Source: an uncultured bacterium (GTDB lineage: Bacteria; Bacillota; Clostridia; Lachnospirales; Lachnospiraceae). From it: DNA of 7,666 bases. A model generated the notes under the pieces. That model had not been told where the DNA came from, did no database searches, and saw only the letters and a program-made list of their open reading frames with translations. Positions 1 through 4,974 of this stretch are shown one piece after another. Numbering within the stretch: the stretch's first letter is position 1; each line of letters opens with the position of its first letter. Location: the NCBI GenBank assembly GCA_905215405.1, contig CAJMQE010000129.1, positions 1 to 7,666 of the forward strand, written 5' to 3'. The position numbers and the translations under genes were made by a program.

Positions 1-18
1 TTTCTCCGTTGGGAGAAA
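1..18 (+). repeat. Hairpin at the left window edge
   Basis: A perfect 7-bp inverted repeat, TTTCTCC and GGAGAAA, flanks a GTTG loop. It is followed about 11 bases later by ACTCAAC. On the plus strand this could be part of an IS200/IS605 right end or its guide RNA. No T-tract follows, so it is not a convincing terminator. Confidence 0.4.
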
Positions 19-41
19 CTCCGATGAACTCAACAGGCTAA
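3..41 (+). CDS. Possible 3' tail of a tnpB-like gene, cut by the window edge
   Basis: Twelve plus-strand codons read SPLGETPMNSTG and end at TAA (39-41). The stop sits in the hairpin GGCT-AA-AGCC (36-45). A second hairpin, TTTCTCC-GTTG-GGAGAAA, lies at 1-18. A short low-complexity coding tail running into hairpins is the layout at the 3' ends of IS200/IS605 tnpB genes, where the tail overlaps the omega RNA. The frame is too short to identify by itself and another plus-strand frame is also open here, so the assignment is an inference from layout. If real, the gene converges on the nitroreductase. Confidence 0.25.
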   Translation, partial: SPLGETPMNSTG

Positions 42-50
42 AGCCCATAA

Positions 51-83
51 TAAAAGAAAAAGGAAAGTTTCCTTTTTCTTTTA
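51..83. terminator. Bidirectional rho-independent terminator
   Basis: A perfect 16-bp inverted repeat (51-66 and 68-83) is centred on G67. The usable stem is about 12 bp, with AAAGGAAA and TTTCCTTT around a small loop. The descending arm is T-rich on both strands (CCTTTTTCTTTTA on plus, CCTTTTTCTTTTATT on minus). It begins 10 bases after the nitroreductase stop, so it should end the MCP-mgsA-nitroreductase transcript. It may also stop anything arriving from the left on the plus strand. Confidence 0.8.
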
Positions 84-93
84 CTCTAAATAA

Positions 94-657
94 CTATGAT
101 AGAAGAATATCATCTATTGCAAGCTTCGGAACATGCTGTACCTGTTCCTCATCCCGATAGTATTTAATATCCTCTCCTGCGTGTACGGTATCGATCACTA
201 CTTTTTCTTTTGGGTATCCCAGTGCAATGACCAGACTAATCTTCATTGTTTCATCCAGATCCATCACTTTTGCCAATCTTTCACGATCCACATTTCCAAT
301 GAAACAGCCACCCATTCCTTTTTCTGCTGCTGCAAGAAGAATCGTCTGTCCAGCAATTCCTTCATCCCAGCTACAGTTCGTACCTTTATCTGTTGTCAGT
401 ATAATATATGCACTAGGACGTTCCCCTTCCTGTGGGCCATCCCAGTCTGTGTAGTAACCAGCCCAGCGAAGACATGCAAATACTTCTTCATTCTTCTTAG
501 GATCAGCAACAATTCCATAGCGAAGTGGCTGTTTGTTTGCACCTGATGGAGTCATATGTCCAATAGAAACAAGTTCAATCAGCTGTTCTCTGGTAATTGC
601 CTTATCCTGATAAAATCTTCTATATGAACGATTCTTTTCTGCAAGTTCTTTCATCAT
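94..657 (-). CDS. Nitroreductase family FMN-dependent oxidoreductase
   Basis: This 187-residue protein has the compact nitroreductase fold. The family binds FMN and uses NAD(P)H to reduce nitroaromatics, quinones or other electrophiles, usually as a cytoplasmic dimer. Visible motifs are the N-terminal phosphate-binding RSYRRF (10-15), TPSGANKQP (36-44), SWDEGIAGQTILLAAAEKG (96-114) with MGGCFIG after it, and LGYPKEK (about 146-152). There is no signal peptide. The ATG overlaps the mgsA stop as ATGA, and an AGGG lies about 10 bases upstream. A second ATG follows immediately, so the start could be one codon later. The overlap implies translational coupling to methylglyoxal synthase. The physiological substrate cannot be read from the sequence; handling a reactive carbonyl or redox by-product is only a guess from context. 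Confidence 0.88.
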   Translation of the reverse strand: MMKELAEKNRSYRRFYQDKAITREQLIELVSIGHMTPSGANKQPLRYGIVADPKKNEEVFACLRWAGYYTDWDGPQEGERPSAYIILTTDKGTNCSWDEGIAGQTILLAAAEKGMGGCFIGNVDRERLAKVMDLDETMKISLVIALGYPKEKVVIDTVHAGEDIKYYRDEEQVQHVPKLAIDDILLS

Positions 658-1124
658 AATGTTTTTGCCCTGTCTTCGACATTCTTTCTGAAATTCAGAA
701 CGTTGTGTTCATATTCTGTATCCATATATCTGGAATTGATCATAAAATCTGCTGTTGCCTTATTATTGGCAATTGGAATATCATACACTTCTGCAATTCT
801 AAGAAGCGCTTTTACATCTGGATCATGAGGCTGTGCAGTCAAAGGATCTGAAAAGAATACTACAAAATCAACACTTCCCTCAACGATCTTAGCACCGATC
901 TGCTGATCTCCTCCAAGTGGACCACTGTTATATCCACGTACAATGAGACCAGTTTTATCTGTGATCATCTTTGCAGTAGTTCCTGTTCCACAAAGGGAAT
1001 GCTGCATTAAAATTTCCTTATTATCTTCGCACCACTGAATCAGTTCCGGTTTCTTGGCATCATGTGCGATCAAAGCAATCTTTTTCTTTTTACCAATTGT
1101 AAATGTTACAAATTCATCTGCCAT
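654..1124 (-). CDS. mgsA: Methylglyoxal synthase
   Basis: It converts dihydroxyacetone phosphate to methylglyoxal and phosphate, a cytoplasmic bypass of lower glycolysis used when sugar phosphates pile up and phosphate is short. The 156 residues match the usual length of about 150. The key residues of the family, as I recall them from the E. coli enzyme, are all present with a shift of two: His21 (AHD), Asp73 as catalytic base in GPLGGDQQIG (68-77), Asp93 in FFSDPL, and His100 and Asp103 in PHDPDVKALLRIA. The phosphate-binding GTGTT (46-50) is also intact. The ATG is preceded by GGAGG at 9 bases, a strong ribosome binding site. The gene lies 94 bases downstream of the MCP gene with no clear terminator or promoter between them, so cotranscription is likely. 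Its TGA overlaps the next ATG. Confidence 0.95.
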   Translation of the reverse strand: MADEFVTFTIGKKKKIALIAHDAKKPELIQWCEDNKEILMQHSLCGTGTTAKMITDKTGLIVRGYNSGPLGGDQQIGAKIVEGSVDFVVFFSDPLTAQPHDPDVKALLRIAEVYDIPIANNKATADFMINSRYMDTEYEHNVLNFRKNVEDRAKTL

Positions 1125-1218
1125 ATTTTCTTACCTCCACTTTTCTGTTTGTGAAAATCCTTCTTGCTTACTTTGTTGCCTCTCTTGTTTCTGGCTTTGG
1201 GTTACTTAGTGCAACCTT

Positions 1219-2679
1219 TTAATTTGTTGCTTTTTTTAGTTCCTGTGTATTTTCATAAATGCTATCAAGCGCCTTTTTAAACTCTTCCATCGCCTGAACT
1301 GCATTTTCTGACGTCTTATACCCCTCATTGGAGGATGCTGCAACTTCTTCACTGGATGCAGAAAGCTGTGATATATTTTCCACGATAACATTCGTAGATT
1401 CCGTAATCTTCTTCATAATTGCATCCGTGCTGTCAATCAGTGCATTTAAAGAACCAACATTTTCATTGATTCCTGTAAATTTATCTTTTGTAACTGTAAT
1501 CATTTTATTCTGTTCTACAACAGAATCTACAGAATCCTGAATGCTCTTTGTAGCCTGGTCAGCGTCCACGTTCAGTTCCTCAATAATATCTGTGATCTTG
1601 TTAGAAGCATCTTTTGTCTGTTCTGAAAGCTGTCTGATCTGATCTGCAACCACTGCAAATCCCTTACCAGCTTCTCCAGCTCTGGCCGCTTCAATTGAAG
1701 CATTTAATGCAAGCAGATTGGTCTGAGAGGAAATCTCGAGAATCGCCCCAACAAAATTCTGCACATCTTCGATTCTTGCTGTCAGCTTTTCTGTTGACTC
1801 GACCGTAATACGGCTGGCTTTCTTAACCATATCCGCCTGTTTCTGTAACTGTGTGACTGCCTCCACACCATCGTTTACCGTAGTCGTAGTTTCTTTTGCT
1901 GCCTTGATCATAGCGCCAGTCTCTTCCTGTGCATTCTTAACATTCTCCTGAATTTCATTACACATAATCAACTGCTGCTGAATAGCTTCTGCTGTACTCT
2001 CAGAACTATCCGCGATATTCTTCATTGCGAAATTATTCGTATCAATATTCTGTTTCAGGGAACCGATCATACTGTCTGCCGCATCAAAATTCATTATGAC
2101 ATTGTCAGCGACTTTGACCATCGTCTCGTTGGATCTCTTCTGTTCCTCACTGGCTGCCTGAATCGTGCTCATGTTCTGCTCATTGAACAGGATCAGCGCT
2201 TTCATTACGCCATAGGATATCATAGCGACCAGCACCAGTATAAATACCGCAATTACGACATCATCGATCGTACTTTTTCCTTCTGCATAAGTTCTTGCAA
2301 GATGAATTCCCGCTGAAATCAGTGTTACCACATTACCGTAAAAAACATATTTTGTGCTGAAATACACCATCGTGGCGAATAGCACTGGAATTGCATACAC
2401 ATATGTATTAGGTGCATCATTTACAAGCATGATCACAAAATATGCAACTGATACCGATGATAATATAATTGTAGTACCACTTTTATGTTCTCTTTTAACT
2501 GCAAAACCACATGTGGCCGTTACCATTGCAACTATCGCAACTACTGCCTGCACGATCGTTCTAGTCTGCATTCCTTTGTTTGAAATCACACCTAGTGTAA
2601 CCAGCAGGATATAAGCCATTAAAATCATGATTACCGGATAAACAGTTCCATTCGCCTTCCGATATTGTTCTTTTGTCAT
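1219..2679 (-). CDS. Methyl-accepting chemotaxis protein with six-helix membrane domain
   Basis: This 486-residue chemoreceptor would relay a signal to CheA/CheW. The N-terminal 165 residues are almost entirely hydrophobic, with about six membrane helices (near 13-32, 42-61, 69-87, 93-112, 113-129 and 139-165) joined by short loops. There is no extracellular Cache or four-helix sensor domain and no recognisable HAMP. The rest is a long cytoplasmic coiled coil. Its conserved signalling tip is at about 315-347, containing EISSQTNLLALNASIEAARA and then GEAGKGFAVVADQIRQLSEQT. No C-terminal NWETF-type CheR tether is present. The start is supported by tandem AGGAG motifs upstream, the nearer one 7 bases from the ATG. 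The ligand is unknown. Sensing may be membrane-embedded or through partner proteins, as proposed for other receptors without ectodomains. Confidence 0.93.
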   Translation of the reverse strand: MTKEQYRKANGTVYPVIMILMAYILLVTLGVISNKGMQTRTIVQAVVAIVAMVTATCGFAVKREHKSGTTIILSSVSVAYFVIMLVNDAPNTYVYAIPVLFATMVYFSTKYVFYGNVVTLISAGIHLARTYAEGKSTIDDVVIAVFILVLVAMISYGVMKALILFNEQNMSTIQAASEEQKRSNETMVKVADNVIMNFDAADSMIGSLKQNIDTNNFAMKNIADSSESTAEAIQQQLIMCNEIQENVKNAQEETGAMIKAAKETTTTVNDGVEAVTQLQKQADMVKKASRITVESTEKLTARIEDVQNFVGAILEISSQTNLLALNASIEAARAGEAGKGFAVVADQIRQLSEQTKDASNKITDIIEELNVDADQATKSIQDSVDSVVEQNKMITVTKDKFTGINENVGSLNALIDSTDAIMKKITESTNVIVENISQLSASSEEVAASSNEGYKTSENAVQAMEEFKKALDSIYENTQELKKATN

Positions 2680-2720
2680 TTTTTCTCTCCTCTTTCTCCT
2701 CTTATGAGATCTTTCTCATA
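2680..2720 (-). promoter_or_regulatory. MCP leader: double Shine-Dalgarno and a hairpin
   Basis: The minus strand reads AGGAGAAAGAGGAG before AGAAAAA and the ATG, giving two ribosome binding motifs. Just upstream is a 6-bp hairpin, ATGAGA-AAGA-TCTCAT (2704-2719), extendable with a bulge. It may stabilise the leader or shape access to the ribosome binding site. The motifs are seen directly; any regulatory role is inference. Confidence 0.5.
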
Positions 2721-2766
2721 TAAAAGTTCCTTTTTCCCTATTATTTTACAAATATTGCTTAAAATA

Positions 2767-2795
2767 ATAGTATCATAAAGCCACCATGCATTCAA
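2767..2795 (-). promoter_or_regulatory. Sigma-A-like promoter for the MCP-mgsA-nitroreductase group
   Basis: On the minus strand, TTGAAT (2790-2795) and TACTAT (2767-2772) are separated by 17 bases. Both are close to the housekeeping consensus. It lies between the purH terminator and the MCP gene, giving a leader of about 80 bases. No sigma-28 flagellar promoter was recognised here. Confidence 0.5.
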
Positions 2796-2806
2796 GATTC
2801 TTTATA

Positions 2807-2840
2807 GAAAAGGAGCAGCCAATATAAGACTGCTCCTTTC
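2807..2840 (-). terminator. Rho-independent terminator of the purine genes
   Basis: On the minus strand, AAAGGAGCAG and CTGCTCCTTT form a perfect 10-bp stem around an 11-base loop, followed by TTTTCTATAAA. It starts about 43 bases after the formyltransferase stop and separates the purine transcript from the MCP promoter. Confidence 0.8.
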
Positions 2841-2883
2841 TAACCGTCGATGTCGTTTGATGGACCAAAAAACGACATATCCT

Positions 2884-4059
2884 TTAATGATGGAAAAGAC
2901 GAATGCCTGTATGGCACATTACCATTCCATGTTTGTTACATGCTTCAAGAACATTGTCATCCCTGATGGAACCACCTGGCTGTGCAACATATTTTACGCC
3001 GCTCTTAAATGCTCTTTCAATATTATCACCAAATGGGAAGAATGCATCCGAGCCAAGTGCTACGTCTGTCATTTTATCGAGCCATGCTCTTTTTTCTTCC
3101 TTTGTAAATACTGGTGGTTTTACTTTGAACCATTTCTGCCATTCTCCTTCAGCGAGAACATCCATGTAATCTTCGCCCATGTATAAATCGATTGTATTAT
3201 CACGATCTGCACGACGGATCTTATCCACGAACTGAAGTCCAAGTACCTGTGGTGACTGACGCAGGAACCAGTTATCTGCCTTACTGCCTGCAAGTCTTGT
3301 GCAGTGGATTCTTGACTGCTGGCCTGCGCCAATACCAATTGCCTGCCCATTTTTTGCATAACATACAGAATTGGACTGTGTATATTTTAATGTTATAAGG
3401 GAGAGTATCAAATCGTTCTTTGCACTTTCCGGAAGTTCTTTATTATCTGTTACGATGTTAGATAAAAGTTCTTCATTAATTGGAAGGCTGTTCCTTCCCT
3501 GTTCAAATGTTACACCAAATACCTGTTTATGTTCTACAGGTGCCGGTACATAAGAAGGATCGATTTTGATAATGTTATAATTTCCTTTTTTCTTACCTTT
3601 CAGGATTTCCAGAGCTTCTGGTTCATATCCAGGAGCAATCACACCGTCGGAAACCTCTCTGGCGATCAGTTTTGCTGTTGAAACATCACACACGTCTGAT
3701 AAAGATATGAAATCACCAAATGATGACATTCTGTCTGCACCTCTGGCTCTTGCATAAGCGCTGGCAAGTGGAGATAACTCGCCGCAGTCATCGACCCAGT
3801 TAATCTTTCTTTCGACTTCACTTAATGGAAGACCAATTGCAGCTCCTGCTGGAGATACATGTTTGAAAGATGTAGCTGCTGGATACCCAGTTGCCTTCTT
3901 TAACTCGCTGACTAACTGCCAGCCGTTAAATGCATCAAGGAAATTTATATATCCAGGTCTGCCATTCAGCACTTCGATTGGCAGTTCACCATTTTCCATA
4001 TAAATTCTTGATGGCTTCTGATTTGGGTTACATCCATACTTCAATTCAAGTTCTTTCAT
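2884..4059 (-). CDS. purH: AICAR formyltransferase, single-domain (no cyclohydrolase domain)
   Basis: It transfers a formyl group from 10-formyltetrahydrofolate to AICAR, making FAICAR, the penultimate step of IMP synthesis. The 391 residues cover only the transformylase half of the bifunctional PurH/ATIC. The N-terminal MGS-like IMP cyclohydrolase domain of about 200 residues is absent. Visible motifs are KYGCNPNQ (7-14), VLNGRPGYINFLDA (30-43), the catalytic Lys66-His67 pair in SFKHVSPAGAAIG, AYARARGADRMSSFGDF, KYTQSNSVCYAKNGQ, GIGAGQQSRIHCTRLAG, SDAFFPFGDN and the C-terminal RLFHH. SPAG replaces the NPCG of most bacterial PurH, and several blocks match animal ATIC as I recall it. The ATG has GGAGG 10 bases upstream. 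The gene follows the PurO-type cyclohydrolase by 80 bases, which supplies the missing activity. In some annotations this single domain is called PurV. Confidence 0.95.
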   Translation of the reverse strand: MKELELKYGCNPNQKPSRIYMENGELPIEVLNGRPGYINFLDAFNGWQLVSELKKATGYPAATSFKHVSPAGAAIGLPLSEVERKINWVDDCGELSPLASAYARARGADRMSSFGDFISLSDVCDVSTAKLIAREVSDGVIAPGYEPEALEILKGKKKGNYNIIKIDPSYVPAPVEHKQVFGVTFEQGRNSLPINEELLSNIVTDNKELPESAKNDLILSLITLKYTQSNSVCYAKNGQAIGIGAGQQSRIHCTRLAGSKADNWFLRQSPQVLGLQFVDKIRRADRDNTIDLYMGEDYMDVLAEGEWQKWFKVKPPVFTKEEKRAWLDKMTDVALGSDAFFPFGDNIERAFKSGVKYVAQPGGSIRDDNVLEACNKHGMVMCHTGIRLFHH

Positions 4060-4113
4060 TGACTTTATTCCTCCAAAATTTAGTTGTGTTTATAAATCAT
4101 TAGAATTCTCACT

Positions 4114-4130
4114 GGTTCCGAAACGGAACC
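4114..4130 (-). repeat. Intercistronic hairpin between purO and purH
   Basis: GGTTCCG and CGGAACC form a perfect 7-bp stem with a TTT loop on the minus strand, 9 bases after the purO stop. No T-tract follows, so it is unlikely to be a strong terminator. It more likely protects or processes the bicistronic mRNA, or balances expression of the two genes. Confidence 0.55.
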
Positions 4131-4139
4131 GCATATCAA

Positions 4140-4853
4140 CTACTTATTCTTATTGATGATCTTAGATCTGTATGTGCCTGTTTCAATATCAATGTATCTG
4201 ACGAACAGTGAAACTTTGTTATCTGTATTCAGACTGTTCCACAGCATTTCTGTAAATGCATCCATATCATCTGGAATTGTTACCAGTTTTGGTTCCCCTT
4301 CAAAACTAGGAAGTGGATTTCCATTGCATTTATAGGTATGAATAAAATGACCCTCTCCAGCTACTGGATTTGTATAAGCAAATGTATAACGGTTGCACTG
4401 ATCCGGATTGCCGTTATTGCTCTTTAAGATAGACATTGCATAATTGTACTGACCGTCCTCTACATGCATAACTGCTGAGATTCTTGGTGTATAATTAGGG
4501 GCATCCGGTTCGAACTCTCTTGTTCTGAGAGCCTGCTCAAATGTCTGCTGCTTATCCATCAGATCATAGATGGTATCTGTCTGATCACCATTTGTTACAA
4601 TCGTCTTATTTCCAAGTACTCTGACTGGTGCGTAAATAATCAGACTTGGATCACTGAGCTTTGATGGATCGAATGCCTGTGTGCGGATACCCTTTCCATC
4701 TTCTACGAAAACCCTGTTTCTGCTATTTTCACTTCTACCCATGATAAAATATGCAGTTACAGCATTTTTTCCATCGGCAGATTTTCCAACAACAATTCCT
4801 CTTCCAGGATATTCATTGGATCTGAGTTCATTTTCAAGTGATAACATTTCCAT
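4140..4853 (-). CDS. purO: IMP cyclohydrolase, PurO family
   Basis: It closes the ring of FAICAR to give IMP, the final step of purine synthesis. The 237-residue protein resembles the IMP cyclohydrolase family first described as PurO in methanogenic archaea, which has an Ntn-hydrolase-like fold and no relation to the MGS-like cyclohydrolase domain of PurH. Supporting stretches are EYPGRGIVVGKSADGKNAV (14-32), YFIMGRSENSRNRVF (35-49), YAPVRVLG, VTNGDQTDTIYD, and the later TPRISAV and FAYTNPVAGEGHF. The match is from family memory rather than a search, but the formyltransferase without a cyclohydrolase domain just downstream strongly supports it. AAGGAG lies 8 bases from the ATG; Met3 is a poorer start. 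It is somewhat longer than the archaeal proteins of about 200 residues. The protein has no signal peptide or membrane segment. Confidence 0.88.
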   Translation of the reverse strand: MEMLSLENELRSNEYPGRGIVVGKSADGKNAVTAYFIMGRSENSRNRVFVEDGKGIRTQAFDPSKLSDPSLIIYAPVRVLGNKTIVTNGDQTDTIYDLMDKQQTFEQALRTREFEPDAPNYTPRISAVMHVEDGQYNYAMSILKSNNGNPDQCNRYTFAYTNPVAGEGHFIHTYKCNGNPLPSFEGEPKLVTIPDDMDAFTEMLWNSLNTDNKVSLFVRYIDIETGTYRSKIINKNK

Positions 4854-4899
4854 TTTCTAATCTCCTTATAACAAAATATTAGTAAACACTCACGTCACC

Positions 4900-4928
4900 A
4901 TTTTACTATAGATTGTATTTTTTGGCAA
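4900..4928 (-). promoter_or_regulatory. Promoter for the purO-purH pair
   Basis: On the minus strand, TTGCCA (4923-4928) and TAAAAT (4900-4905) are separated by 17 bases. The predicted leader is about 40 bases, too short for a purine or ZTP riboswitch. No terminator is visible between the GH31 stop and this promoter, so read-through from GH31 is also possible. Two ACGAAAAA repeats lie upstream, just after the GH31 stop; I could not match them to a known operator. Confidence 0.45.
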
Positions 4929-4974
4929 CTTTCAATATCTCACAACAATGTCTGACTTTTTTCGTGTTTTTCGT

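Noticed and set aside
133..546. Plus-strand open frame of 137 codons opposite the nitroreductase gene
   Set aside because: It is a shadow of the minus-strand gene with no recognisable motif and Cys/Phe/His-rich composition.
654..1124. The MGS-fold protein as the missing cyclohydrolase domain of PurH
   Set aside because: PurH cyclohydrolase domains share the MGS fold, but this protein has the full methylglyoxal synthase catalytic set (His21, Asp73, Asp93, His100, Asp103) and lacks PurH cyclohydrolase motifs such as SDKTG and the KTLHP region.
1125..1218. Terminator or separate promoter between the MCP gene and mgsA
   Set aside because: Only a weak 6-bp hairpin (GGTTGC-ACTAA-GTAACC, with one G-T pair) lacking a T-tract was found, and no paired -35/-10 boxes with good spacing.
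2680..2830. Sigma-28 flagellar promoter for the chemoreceptor
   Set aside because: No TAAA plus CGATA pair at the expected spacing; a sigma-A-like pair fits better.
2857..3186. Plus-strand open frame opposite the 3' part of purH
   Set aside because: It lies antisense to a strongly conserved coding region, its composition is Cys/Phe-rich and unlike a protein, and it has no good ribosome binding site.
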